Shown: piece after piece, positions 52,738 to 61,440 of the stretch
Position numbering within the stretch: the stretch's first letter is position 1
How the letters are laid out: each line of letters opens with the position of its first letter
Origin: Clostridium_AD estertheticum_D
Lineage (GTDB): Bacteria > Bacillota > Clostridia > Clostridiales > Clostridiaceae
Assembly: GCF_018861295.1 (NCBI RefSeq)
Contig: NZ_JAHLDM010000009.1
Location: forward strand, 1-64,000
Length of the DNA stretch: 64,000 bases
Reading direction: 5' to 3'
The notes under the pieces: model-generated
Told to the model about the DNA's origin: nothing
What the model saw: the letters and a program-made list of their open reading frames with translations, nothing else
Database searches by the model: none
Made by a program: the position numbers and the translations under genes

Positions 52738-52804
52738 AATATTACCTCCAAAGATATTGACCTAATATAAATATAGAGTAAAAACCACTTGCATCAAATG
52801 GATA

Positions 52805-53252
52805 TTATTCATCCATTTTTCCTATAAGCTTTTCCATATTATTTAGAGTTTCGTTTAACAATATGAGATCATCTGTATTAAATTTTTGTATGCTCTTACA
52901 AAAGGCCACTTTCATAGTTTCTGTACGCTTTTGTAAAAAATTGCATACAGTATCTGTTAGACCTATATATATCACACGTCTGTCTTTTTGATCTAATTTT
53001 CTTTTAACCATATTAATTCTACAAGTTTTTCGACTAATATAGTTACAGTTGGCTTTGATACATATAGAATTTTAGCTAAGTCTTACATTTTGCATAACTC
53101 TTGAATTTTTAAGAAACGCATTAAAGATACATGAGCTCTTGTTATTTCTTTATTACTAGTTACGACAGAACTTATGTTTAAGAGTTTTTTGTTAATATGG
53201 GAAATTTTAATAATAATCCATTAAATACCTCATCAATATTTTTATCTTTCAT
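52805..53252 (-). pseudogene. MarR-family regulator, frameshifted and with internal stop
   Basis: An AAAGGAG site and ATG at 53252 begin MKDKNIDEVFNGLLLKFPIL and run to an early stop. A second frame continues with EITRAHVSLMRFLKIQELCK, a TGA stop, and then DLAKILYVSKPTVTILVEKL, the MarR recognition helix. The last part (52805-53011) reads RKLDQKDRRVIYIGLTDT, the MarR wing. At least one frameshift and one nonsense codon disable the gene. The 68-residue piece from 53011 alone cannot bind DNA. Confidence 0.8.
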
Positions 53253-53661
53253 ACCTATTCTCCTTTATTTATATTTATGGTTAATCCAAGATTCTAATTT
53301 AAATAATATTATTGGTTAGTAAATATTTCATTAATATAAGTAACAAAAACAAAAAAAGTTAGTACATACAATAGTTAATTTAACTAACTGTTGTATATAC
53401 TAACTTCACAAGAAATATTTGTCAAGAAAACATGGTATAAATGGCTTAGCCATAGTAGAAAAGGAAGAATATAAATATTAGTAGAAAATTTTAATTTGAA
53501 ATATATGTTATATATAGTATAATTGACTAAAGTAGTAATACAAATTTAGAAAAAGATTATTTAAGTATTGGTCTTACTAGAATTTAAAATTAAATCAATT
53601 AATTAAAAATCTTATCTAATAAAGTTATTCTTTAATCTTTTCACAAAGGGGAGTATTTTAA
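53253..53661. other. Intergenic region with long inverted repeat
   Basis: About 400 AT-rich bases between the dead MarR gene and the secreted two-module protein. The only notable structure is the inverted repeat at 53356-53406. The secreted-protein gene has a clear AAAGGGGAG ribosome binding site at its start. Confidence 0.4.
53356..53406. repeat. 22-bp imperfect inverted repeat, candidate MarR operator or bidirectional terminator
   Basis: AAGTTAGTACATACAATAGTTA is mirrored by TAACTGTTGTATATACTAACTT with two imperfect pairs. The centre also contains TAGTTAATTTAACTA, a palindrome of the kind bound by MarR proteins. It lies about 100 bases upstream of the MarR pseudogene start. Confidence 0.5.
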
Positions 53662-54876
53662 ATGACAAAAAAGAAATTTTATATGATGACAACATTTGCA
53701 CTTACATTCTCTTTAACTTTTGGTTCAACAGTTTTTGCAGATTCGTTGCGAGGTATAACAAGCACAAAAAATATTTATATAAATCATGCAAGTAACAGAT
53801 TAACTGATAATCAGCTTTATTCTAAAAAATCAAATAATGCAATCTCAAACTTAATATCGATAGGATCACTTCATGACATAACAATACATGAACCTACTAC
53901 GGGAAGTAATTTGAACTTACAGTCAACTATTTTAGTTAGAACTACAGAAGGAAATATGTTAGTACCAGTAGAGTGGTCTAATTATTCTGGCTTAAGTATA
54001 AATACAACTACAAAGCTAAGTGGTAAAGTTGTATTACCTACAAGCATTTTAAATCCCTATAATATACAGTTAGACGTAACTCAGACAGTAACCTATAAAG
54101 GGGATGGACTTTGTAGTAATCTAGGTGCAGTCAGATATAAAAACATAACTGACATACCTCCAGCTACTACCGCAAGGGAACTTATAAGTAACTTAAGCTA
54201 CAATGGTAAAGCTCTCACAAGCGAAATGTCTCCAATCATCGTAGACAATCATAACAATAGATTAGATGGCAATAGTATCGTAAATGAGGAAGATTCTTTA
54301 GAAATTATAGATGGAGAATACACGCGTACTTATAATCTTAGTATTCTAGTTGGAACACCATCAAATTCAAGTTCGTTATTATCTATAATTCCACCGCAAC
54401 ATATAGCTGTACCTATTACTGGTATGGAGAGTAGTTTAAATTTACCTTCAATTATACGGATTGATACTACAACTGGAGTTGTAAACCTACCTGTTCAATG
54501 GAACATACCGGTAGATTTAAAAATATCAAAGAATGTCGAAATATCCGGCAACATTGTGCTACCAGATAATATTTATAATTTAGAAAGGGTACAGTTACCT
54601 GTTTACCAACAATTAAACTATCGACCACTTGGTATTTCTAGTTCACTTGGTAATATTTATAATAGGATTATATTAGATATACCAGTAGGAACTTCTGTAT
54701 CAAGTTTAATAGAGGGTTTAACTAATGATGATTCATATACCATAACTTTGAAAGATAAGGACAATAATATTTTAAAAGCTGATGCTACTATTGTAACAGG
54801 AGACGTACTTGTGGCGACTAGCGGAAATACTGATTATAATTTTTATCTATCCACTAAAACTTCCAATACGCGTTAA
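53662..54876 (+). CDS. Secreted protein with two tandem Ig-like modules
   Basis: 404 residues. A signal peptide (KKKFYMMTTFALTFSLTFGSTVFA) is cleaved near residue 26. Two related modules follow. Each has a beta-sandwich half with VPVEWSNYSGLSI...LSGKVVLPTSI in the first and LPVQWNIPVDLKI...ISGNIVLPDNI in the second. Each then has a second half beginning SSLGNIYN or SNLGAVRY. The sandwich halves resemble bacterial Ig-like (Big_4-type) domains. No cell-wall anchor or catalytic motif is visible, so it is probably released or loosely bound. Function unknown. Start ATG 53662. Confidence 0.75.
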   Translation: MTKKKFYMMTTFALTFSLTFGSTVFADSLRGITSTKNIYINHASNRLTDNQLYSKKSNNAISNLISIGSLHDITIHEPTTGSNLNLQSTILVRTTEGNMLVPVEWSNYSGLSINTTTKLSGKVVLPTSILNPYNIQLDVTQTVTYKGDGLCSNLGAVRYKNITDIPPATTARELISNLSYNGKALTSEMSPIIVDNHNNRLDGNSIVNEEDSLEIIDGEYTRTYNLSILVGTPSNSSSLLSIIPPQHIAVPITGMESSLNLPSIIRIDTTTGVVNLPVQWNIPVDLKISKNVEISGNIVLPDNIYNLERVQLPVYQQLNYRPLGISSSLGNIYNRIILDIPVGTSVSSLIEGLTNDDSYTITLKDKDNNILKADATIVTGDVLVATSGNTDYNFYLSTKTSNTR

Positions 54877-54993
54877 AGTTTTGCATTTGAAAATTGGCAT
54901 AGTGTTGTGGAAATGAAACGATATATGCAACATTTTATTCATTTACTTTCTATTCTTTTGTTATTTAATTATTCGCTTATAGATTTTTCCTGC

Positions 54994-55116
54994 TTAAGGT
55001 TTTTTATCACTTTTCGGTTCTGTCACCAGAACCTTAAAAATCTTAGCGGACATATCATTGAGCCAGTTTTCTTATTTTTCATAATTAGAATATATTTTAC
55101 GAATGACGTGATTCAT
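54994..55116 (-). pseudogene. DUF2812-like gene remnant
   Basis: On the minus strand ATG 55116 overlaps the PadR remnant's stop as ATGA, the usual arrangement of PadR/DUF2812 pairs. The frame reads MNHVIRKIYSNYEK, a stop, then ENWLNDMSAKIFKVLV, which resembles the conserved start of DUF2812 membrane proteins (EKWLNEMSAKG). It ends after about 40 codons; the rest of the gene is gone. Confidence 0.5.
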
Positions 55117-55262
55117 ATTAGTTTGCCGCAAATAATCTTTTTACCATTGCCTATCAACTCTTCTAGTCTAACTATTTCCATTTGTATTATTGATTTCCCT
55201 AAATCAGTTATTTCATAAAAAGCTTTAGGCTTTGTATCCGTACACTTTATTTTTTGTCTTGA
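55113..55262 (-). pseudogene. PadR-family regulator, only the C-terminus left
   Basis: The minus-strand frame reads KIKCTDTKPKAFYEITDLGK and continues SIIQMEIVRLEELIGNGKKI before TGA. This matches the wing and C-terminal helix of PadR regulators (YYxITxxGKxxLxxExxRLxxLV). The DNA-binding N-terminus is absent, cut off where the pyridoxamine kinase gene begins. Confidence 0.6.
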
Positions 55263-55302
55263 TTAGATTATAATGAAGGTTATTAGAAAAGGTGGTGAGA
55301 TA

Positions 55303-56133
55303 ATGAGCTTAAACAAACAAAAAAAAATCGCTATTGTAAATGATTTTACTGGATTTGGACGATGTTCCATAGCGGTTGCATTGCCTATTATATCAGCAAT
55401 GAAGATACAATGTTGTCCATTACCTACTGCAATATTATCTGCACATACGGGGTTTTCAAATTTCTTTTTTGATGATTATACTCCTCATATGAGGGATTAC
55501 ATGAATAATTGGAAAGAGCTTAATTTACGATTTGATGGAATCTGTACTGGATTTTTGGGTTCAAAAGAACAAATTGATGTTGTTGTGGAGTTTCTTTGCA
55601 ATTTTAAAACAAAAAATACTATTGTTATGGTTGACCCTGTAATGGGTGACTATGGTAAGCTTTATTCTACATATACACAGGAAATGTGTGATGAAATGAA
55701 GAAGTTAATTAAATATGCTGATGTAATGACACCTAATCTTACTGAAGCCTGTAGACTTCTTGATATTCCTTATCCAGAAAAAACTTTGAATCCTGAGCAA
55801 CTTGAAAACATTGCAAAAGAGCTTTGCAAAAAAGGCCCAAATAAAATTGTTATCACTGGACTGCAGCATAATGGGAGTATACGAAACTTTATATATGAAA
55901 TAGGAAAACCATATACCATAATAGAAGTAAAAAAAATTGGTGAAGATCGTTCAGGTACTGGAGATGTGTTTTCTTCTATTGTAGTTGCGAATATTGTAAA
56001 GGGAGTAGATATCGTGACTTCGGTAAAAAAAGCCACAGATTTTATTAGTAAAGCCATTGATTATACTGCTAAAATAGGAACTCCAGTACATGATGGTATT
56101 TGCTTTGAAGAATATTTGACTGATCTGCAATAA
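55303..56133 (+). CDS. Pyridoxamine/pyridoxal kinase (PfkB/ribokinase superfamily)
   Basis: 276 residues from ATG 55303, with GGTGGTGAG upstream. The start KIAIVNDFTGFGRCSIAVALPIISAM is that of clostridial pyridoxamine kinases. The anion-hole and catalytic Asp appear in GEDRSGTGDVFSSIV, and VMVDPVMGDYGKLY is the family's middle motif. It phosphorylates pyridoxal, pyridoxamine or pyridoxine to make the PLP cofactor. It is a single gene placed just after the PadR remnant. Confidence 0.88.
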   Translation: MSLNKQKKIAIVNDFTGFGRCSIAVALPIISAMKIQCCPLPTAILSAHTGFSNFFFDDYTPHMRDYMNNWKELNLRFDGICTGFLGSKEQIDVVVEFLCNFKTKNTIVMVDPVMGDYGKLYSTYTQEMCDEMKKLIKYADVMTPNLTEACRLLDIPYPEKTLNPEQLENIAKELCKKGPNKIVITGLQHNGSIRNFIYEIGKPYTIIEVKKIGEDRSGTGDVFSSIVVANIVKGVDIVTSVKKATDFISKAIDYTAKIGTPVHDGICFEEYLTDLQ

Positions 56134-56201
56134 TTTAAGTATATTTACTTATTAATATTAATTATAAATTTAAAAATATAAAGAAAAGAGGATGATAGGA
56201 T

Positions 56202-56855
56202 ATGGTTATTTTATATACATATAACAATGGTGTTTATATCAATTTAAAAGATGTTGATACTACGAGTAAAGAATTGAGCCACAAAAATATTTATGTTAAT
56301 TTAACTAACAACTGCCCTTGTTCTTGTACCTTTTGTTTAAGAAACACTAAGGAAATGGCTAAATCAAATAGTCTATGGTTAGATAAAGAACCTACCGCTC
56401 AGCAGGTTATAGAAGAGTTTGAAAAATATGATTTAACTCAGTTCAATGAAATTATATTTTGTGGATTTGGAGAACCTTTAACACGTCTTGATGATCTAAT
56501 AGACGTGGCAAAATACTTAAAAAATAGAAGTAGCAATAATCCAATTCGTATAAACACTAATGGACTCGCAGATTTAGTTAATAAAAAAGAAACTGCAACA
56601 TTTTTCAAAGACTTGATTAATACAGTATCCATAAGCCTTAATGCATCAAATGCGAAAGAATATTTAAGATTAACTCGTAGCAAATTTGGTATAGAATCTT
56701 ATGACGCCATGCTTAAATTTGCGATAAGCTGCAAAAAATATGTTCCAAATGTAGTTATGACAGTAGTAGATTGTATTGGACAAGAAGAAATAGATGCTTG
56801 CAAAGCTGTATGTGATGATATTTGCGTACCTTTAAGGGTGCGTCCTTTTGAATAA
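56202..56855 (+). CDS. TatD-nuclease-associated radical SAM protein
   Basis: 217 residues. The iron-sulphur motif CxxxCxxC is in NLTNNCPCSCTFCLRN, and IIFCGFGEPLTRLDDLI carries the SAM-binding GEP motif. A later RINTNGLADL strand is typical. The short length and the opening ILYTYNNGVYINL match the radical SAM family that normally sits next to a TatD deoxyribonuclease gene. No TatD gene is adjacent here. The reaction catalysed by this family is not known to me. Start ATG 56202. Confidence 0.82.
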   Translation: MVILYTYNNGVYINLKDVDTTSKELSHKNIYVNLTNNCPCSCTFCLRNTKEMAKSNSLWLDKEPTAQQVIEEFEKYDLTQFNEIIFCGFGEPLTRLDDLIDVAKYLKNRSSNNPIRINTNGLADLVNKKETATFFKDLINTVSISLNASNAKEYLRLTRSKFGIESYDAMLKFAISCKKYVPNVVMTVVDCIGQEEIDACKAVCDDICVPLRVRPFE

Positions 56856-56923
56856 ATGATACTGTTATCGTAAATAAAAAAATTACTATTTATAATTTCA
56901 ATATAAATAGTGATTTTTATAAA

Positions 56924-57304
56924 TTAGTTATTAATACTAGAAAATGGAATATTAGGAGCGGAGATTTTAACTTTAAGAGACTCCCTCTTTAATGTCTCTT
57001 CAATGTGTTTTATATCTTGTATCTGCTGTTTATAAATGGATACCTCCTCTAAATTAACTTTATGCTTGGTGAATTCAACATGTTCCTCACTAAGAGGTAT
57101 ACGGATAATCTCTGTTGGCATATTTTTGATTTCTGAATCAGCTGAGGCAAGGACTTTCTTCTTTATTACAAGCTCTTCTCGTTTAACTGGTACCGTAAAT
57201 GTTTTTTCCTCTGTAAAAGCCTCCCTATAAATATTTACTTCCCCTGTTCGTAACCATTTTTTTGCTATATCAAGCTGTTCTTTTTTTATTTGAAACGTTG
57301 CCAT
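56924..57304 (-). CDS. DUF2382 (YsnF-like) protein
   Basis: 126 residues from ATG 57304, which has GGAGG upstream; an ATG at 57319 overlaps that site. The protein is made of charged beta strands with the family motif FTVPVKREELVIKKKVL and IIRIPLSEEHVEFTKHKV, followed by IEETLKRE. DUF2382 domains occur in general-stress proteins, often with PRC-barrel domains; here the domain is alone. It lies downstream of a second DUF2382 gene, with a terminator between. Confidence 0.85.
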   Translation of the reverse strand: MATFQIKKEQLDIAKKWLRTGEVNIYREAFTEEKTFTVPVKREELVIKKKVLASADSEIKNMPTEIIRIPLSEEHVEFTKHKVNLEEVSIYKQQIQDIKHIEETLKRESLKVKISAPNIPFSSINN

Positions 57305-57328
57305 ACATACTCCCTCCATTTGTTAAGA

Positions 57329-57365
57329 AAAACACCTCACGAGTCATGAACTTCGGAGGTGTTTT
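57329..57365 (-). terminator. Terminator between the two DUF2382 genes
   Basis: AAAACACCTC and GAGGTGTTTT form a 10-bp stem. On the minus strand the T-rich arm lies beyond the stop of the upstream gene, with TTTTT following. Confidence 0.75.
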
Positions 57366-57374
57366 CTACTTCAT

Positions 57375-57836
57375 TTATTCGTGATGACCACCAATATCAA
57401 CTACATCAGGGTTACCAACTTTATTTATTTTTGCTTCTTCTCGTTTAAGTGTTTCCTCTACATGCTCTGTATCTTCTATAGCATGTTTGTGAGCCGAAAT
57501 TTCTCCTGTTACTACTGTATGTTTATCTACATGAACTTTTTCTTCATTAACAGGAATTCGAATGCTTTGTTCATCAGTGATTGGTGAATCACTTGCTTCA
57601 TTGTTTAAGCTCTTTCTTTCAATAACTACTTCTTCACGTGTTACAGGAACATCAACTGTTTTTTGTTCTTCTATAATTTCCTTTCCAAACTCTACTTCAC
57701 CTTTTTGCACACTGCTTTTGGCAATATCAAGTTCTTCTTTTCGTAGACTAAGCTTTATGGCATCATCTTTAGTTTCTTTAGTTTCTTTTTTGATATCATC
57801 GTCGTGTTTTTCAAAAACCCCTTCAAGTACGCTCAT
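57375..57836 (-). CDS. DUF2382 (YsnF-like) protein, longer copy
   Basis: 153 residues. A charged N-terminal stretch of about 25 residues precedes a domain of the same type as its neighbour: VDVPVTREEVVIERKSL, IRIPVNEEKVHVDKHTVV and VEETLKREEAKI. The pair probably arose by duplication. Start ATG 57836 has GGAGG upstream on the minus strand. The role is presumably in stress or envelope physiology by family; no mechanism can be read from the sequence. Confidence 0.85.
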   Translation of the reverse strand: MSVLEGVFEKHDDDIKKETKETKDDAIKLSLRKEELDIAKSSVQKGEVEFGKEIIEEQKTVDVPVTREEVVIERKSLNNEASDSPITDEQSIRIPVNEEKVHVDKHTVVTGEISAHKHAIEDTEHVEETLKREEAKINKVGNPDVVDIGGHHE

Positions 57837-58115
57837 ATATATACCTCCATAAATTAATATTTTTATCCTTATTAAATTGCCCTACATGAGATATAATATC
57901 CTGTTTGAAAATCGGAAATATAAGAGAAAGTTATGGAAATAAATTAAAAGAATAATTTAATAAAGAGCAAATTTTAAATAAATATTTTTTTAATTATAAT
58001 ATAAACTTAACTTTATGGTGAATATATAAATATTCAAGAGCATTTTATTTTACGTAACAATTATAAAGAAAAATGAATTTTGCAAATATTTAAGTTCACT
58101 GGTGGAGGTATTAAA

Positions 58116-59165
58116 ATGAAAAAGAAAAAAATATTGTTGATTTTTCCTGTTGTTGTCTTGATTGTTATAATCTACAGTTTTATTTTAATTAAAAATTTTA
58201 CTACAACAAGTTATGGTAAGCTTGATACATTATTTGGAGTAATGTCAAAAATAGAAGAACATTTTAATCCTATTTCACTTAAAGGAAAATCAATATATGA
58301 AATGCGTGCAGCATTACATAAGTCAACAACAATATGGAAATCTAAACCTATACCCTTTTCGAACATAAAAAATATGGATATAAAAACAGCTTCAAATCAA
58401 GTGCCAGTGCGAATATACACGCCTGATGTCAATGGAAATAAATTACCTATCATAATTTATTCCCACGGCGGTAGTTGGATTAGTGGTAGTATTGATGACT
58501 ATGACAATGTTTGCAGGAAGCTTTCAAAAAATTCAAAGGCTATAGTCGTATCTGTAAATTATCGTCTTGCGCCAGAAGATCCATTCCCAGCTGGTGTTAA
58601 TGACATATATAATGTGCTCCAATGGGTTTATAAATATGCTAAAAGCATTAATGGGGACTCTAGCCGAATATGTATTGTAGGGGACAGTGCAGGTGCCAAC
58701 CTTTCTGCTGTAGTTTCACAAATGGCACGTGATAAAGGTGGACCCCACATAATCTCTCAGGTACTAATATATCCATCAACAAATATTTATCAACTAAATA
58801 CTAAATCTTGGTCGTATTTTGGTATGGATTATAATCTTACAAGGGAAAACTCTGAAAAATTTATATCCTTATACACTCCAAGTTTAGAAGAAAGAAAAAG
58901 TGGATATGCCTCGCCTTTATTATCTAAAAATTTTAAAGATTTACCTGACACACTCATAATCACAGCCGAATTTGATCCATTAAGGGATGAAGGTGAAGCT
59001 TACGGTAATAAATTAAAGCAAGCAGGTGTGGATGTGATTTCTACCAGATATAAAGGTGTTACACATGGCTTTATATCAATGGATAAGATTACGAATAAAG
59101 CAGATGATGCTTTAATTGAAATTTCAACATATCTAAAAGAGAAATTTAATAGAAAGCAAATTTAA
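58116..59165 (+). CDS. Membrane-anchored alpha/beta-hydrolase (HSL-type esterase)
   Basis: 349 residues from ATG 58116, after GGTGGAGG. One N-terminal helix (ILLIFPVVVLIVIIYSFIL) anchors it. The hormone-sensitive-lipase family motif HGG is in IIYSHGGSWISGS. The nucleophile elbow is GDSAGAN, the acid DPLRDEG, and the His in VTHGFISM. It likely hydrolyses short-chain esters outside the cell or in the membrane. It is monocistronic, with a shared hairpin downstream. Confidence 0.9.
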   Translation: MKKKKILLIFPVVVLIVIIYSFILIKNFTTTSYGKLDTLFGVMSKIEEHFNPISLKGKSIYEMRAALHKSTTIWKSKPIPFSNIKNMDIKTASNQVPVRIYTPDVNGNKLPIIIYSHGGSWISGSIDDYDNVCRKLSKNSKAIVVSVNYRLAPEDPFPAGVNDIYNVLQWVYKYAKSINGDSSRICIVGDSAGANLSAVVSQMARDKGGPHIISQVLIYPSTNIYQLNTKSWSYFGMDYNLTRENSEKFISLYTPSLEERKSGYASPLLSKNFKDLPDTLIITAEFDPLRDEGEAYGNKLKQAGVDVISTRYKGVTHGFISMDKITNKADDALIEISTYLKEKFNRKQI

Positions 59166-59171
59166 AGCTTT

Positions 59172-59209
59172 TAAAGCCACTAATAATAAAATAAGTATTA
59201 GTGGCTTTA
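59172..59209. terminator. Bidirectional terminator
   Basis: TAAAGCCACTAATA and its perfect complement around a 10-base loop lie between the convergent esterase and DUF3189 genes. Confidence 0.8.
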
Positions 59210-59220
59210 ATAATTAAAGA

Positions 59221-59733
59221 TCATTTTTTCTTAAATTCCTTATTATCTAAAATAATAACCCCTGACTTATCTTCCTTTGCTGCTTTCTTTGTGTGATTTA
59301 CAAGTTTTATAACGTCATGGTACGATTGTTTTGCTCCCTTTACAAGCAATGGCACTCCTATAAAATCAATTTTTAGCCACCTAGAAAAGAATCCACCAAA
59401 GGTCATTGGTAATGGAACAGTTGGCGAAGTATTGGAAAATATAATTTTCTCGTTTAGTAGATTTTGTTTATGAAGCATAGAAGCTAAATTATATAATCCT
59501 GGAATTAAAACCTTTGAACGTCCCCTACCTACAACATAGATTTTATTTTCATCTTCATCACTTCCATAATAAAAAAGTTCTCCACGATTTCCATATACTA
59601 ACTTATTAAAGTTAGGTAGTTTCAATATTTGATCCTTAGTCGGTTCGTGGTTTTCATCTAGCATTTTTAAGTGATAAGCCATTGCTAAAATAGATGAGTG
59701 GGTTCCTCCATAACAATTATATATGTATATCAT
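59221..59733 (-). CDS. DUF3189 family protein
   Basis: 170 residues. The N-terminus YIYNCYGGTHSSILAMAYHL and later VYGNRGELFYYGSDEDENKIYVVGRG match the DUF3189 family, widespread in spore-forming clostridia and of unknown function. No signal peptide or membrane helix. It lies about 100 bases downstream of the PHP gene in the same direction and may share its transcript. Confidence 0.8.
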   Translation of the reverse strand: MIYIYNCYGGTHSSILAMAYHLKMLDENHEPTKDQILKLPNFNKLVYGNRGELFYYGSDEDENKIYVVGRGRSKVLIPGLYNLASMLHKQNLLNEKIIFSNTSPTVPLPMTFGGFFSRWLKIDFIGVPLLVKGAKQSYHDVIKLVNHTKKAAKEDKSGVIILDNKEFKKK

Positions 59734-59834
59734 TTAAATCACCTGATTCCTATTAATAGTAGTTTTTAATAATTGTAGTATATGCGATAAACATTGATAT
59801 TAAACATTATTTGAACATGATTTCTATAATGAAC

Positions 59835-60590
59835 CTAATCTCTTAATAATTTCATTGATCTATGTGCACTTCCATCAGCATTAACAATATCATCATCTGT
59901 AAGGCCTGCATTAACTGCAATATTATAAGCTTTACCAAAATACCCTACATCCTCAGATTTGTGTGCATCACTTCCCAATGAAAATTTAACACCCATCTTC
60001 TTTAAATTTTTTATTGTTTCAATATCCATATTCCTATGACTTCTGTTAATTTCCAAAGCAGTATTTCTTTGAGCGGCAACCCTTCCAATTTCGATAATAT
60101 CTGGATTAACATGCTCTAAAGGATGATTTAATATTGTAATATCATATTTTTTAATAGCATTAATTGCGGCTTCTGTATAGTTCCTAAGTAAAAATGGATT
60201 TTGTACTGCTCCAGGATGATAACCCGCGCAAATTATGTCCAGGTAATCAATTATTTCATCTTTAATATCTATATCACCTTTTTTAGTAACAATATTACAT
60301 TCTACGCCAAGAAGAATCTTAAAGTCATTCTTCTTCAATAATGAACTTCTATTAAGGTCATCAATTAATTTACGTAGTTTTTCGTATTGATTCAGTTTCA
60401 TCCCGAAGGTAGTATGTTTATAACCATGATCTGTTATGGCAATTTCTTTTAATCCTTTTTTTATTCCAGCTTTAACATTTGATTCAATATTTCCTTTTGC
60501 ATGTTCTCCGAAAATAATATTAAAGAAGGGAATATGTCCCTTTGCAATATTAGTATGAGTATGATAGTCTGCAATAATCTTAAAACTCAT
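59835..60590 (-). CDS. PHP-domain phosphoesterase
   Basis: 251 residues. Metal-binding motifs of the PHP fold are visible in order: DYHTHTNIAKGH near residue 8, AITDHGYK, GVECNIV, CAGYHPG, LNHPLEHV and SLGSDAHKSEDVG. It resembles YcdX/histidinol-phosphatase-type enzymes and would hydrolyse a phosphomonoester using three metal ions. The true substrate is not clear. ATG 60590 has GGAGGGG upstream on the minus strand. Confidence 0.88.
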   Translation of the reverse strand: MSFKIIADYHTHTNIAKGHIPFFNIIFGEHAKGNIESNVKAGIKKGLKEIAITDHGYKHTTFGMKLNQYEKLRKLIDDLNRSSLLKKNDFKILLGVECNIVTKKGDIDIKDEIIDYLDIICAGYHPGAVQNPFLLRNYTEAAINAIKKYDITILNHPLEHVNPDIIEIGRVAAQRNTALEINRSHRNMDIETIKNLKKMGVKFSLGSDAHKSEDVGYFGKAYNIAVNAGLTDDDIVNADGSAHRSMKLLRD

Positions 60591-60730
60591 TTTATCCCCT
60601 CCATGGCTTAATATTTTTTATTTTGCCCATATTACTGGATAATACTTGCCTACTCTTCATATATTTTTAAAAAAATGAGCGGTTTGCCTTATACCTCATT
60701 TACTAATTTCAACCAATTAGCAGTAAAAAA

Positions 60731-60760
60731 CAAAGCCCCAAGGGTATCCCTCGGAGCTTC
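60731..60760 (-). terminator. Terminator of the Met/Asp/Arg-rich protein gene
   Basis: On the minus strand AAGCTCCGAGGG pairs with CCCTTGGGGCTT (with G-U pairs), followed by TTGTTTTTT. Confidence 0.65.
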
Positions 60761-60808
60761 ATTAATTATTCTTGAAATCTCATTTCACCATGTTATCAGT
60801 CATTTATC

Positions 60809-61375
60809 CTAATACCCATGATGGAACATTGGTCTACGTCTTCTTCTACGTCTTCTTCTTCTTCTTCTTTCATGTAAATCTCTGATAAACAGTATTCTAG
60901 CTAAATCATGAATCGGAACTCTTCTATCTTGACGAAATGTGCCCCTCATATTCTCATCATCGCCATCTTTATAATATTTTTCGTAATTGTCACTTACTTC
61001 TTTACACATATTATCCATTTCATCCTTGCTAGGGCAATGCATTGTGCCATACGTGGATTCCATTATATCGCAATGTTTTTTTACCATAGGATATATTATG
61101 CTATAAATCTTGGGATAAATGTTTTTTAAATCTTCATCCTCCTCATCATCTTCATCTTCATCTTCATCATCATCATACATTGGCATCATCATCATGGGCA
61201 TAATCATCATAGGCATGTTCAGCATAGACATATCCTTCATGGGCATATTCATCATGGACATATCCTTCTTATCCTTAATGGGTATTTCTTTAATGGGCAT
61301 ATCATTCATAGGCATACTTGCCATAGGCATATTCTGCCCAAGATTTTCATTGTCTTTACAGCGGTAGTCGTACAT
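60809..61375 (-). CDS. Low-complexity Met-, Asp- and Arg-rich protein, probable spore-surface protein
   Basis: 188 residues from ATG 61375, with TGGAGG upstream; ATG 61402 is unsupported. Residues 15-65 are built on MPM- and DMSM-type methionine repeats. A run of about 17 mostly acidic residues (DDDEDEDEDDEEDEDL) follows. The middle 60 residues are ordered, with LKNIYPKIYSIIYPMVKKHC and HCPSKDEMDNMCKEVSDNYE. The end is a run of twelve arginines and PMFHHGY. The middle part and Arg tail resemble clostridial spore-coat-type proteins. Methionine clusters could bind copper. Both ideas are inference. Confidence 0.7.
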   Translation of the reverse strand: MYDYRCKDNENLGQNMPMASMPMNDMPIKEIPIKDKKDMSMMNMPMKDMSMLNMPMMIMPMMMMPMYDDDEDEDEDDEEDEDLKNIYPKIYSIIYPMVKKHCDIMESTYGTMHCPSKDEMDNMCKEVSDNYEKYYKDGDDENMRGTFRQDRRVPIHDLARILFIRDLHERRRRRRRRRRRRPMFHHGY

Positions 61376-61440
61376 AAGTACCTCCAAAATAATATTCACC
61401 ATATATAATATTCTGTTTTCGTTGTTTTGTTACAACGGCT

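Noticed and set aside
54907..55218. 103-residue plus-strand open frame rich in hydrophobic residues
   Set aside because: It is the antisense shadow of PadR/DUF2812 remnants on the minus strand.
61119..61367. Plus-strand open frame with long serine run
   Set aside because: It is the mirror of the acidic and methionine-rich segments of the minus-strand low-complexity protein.
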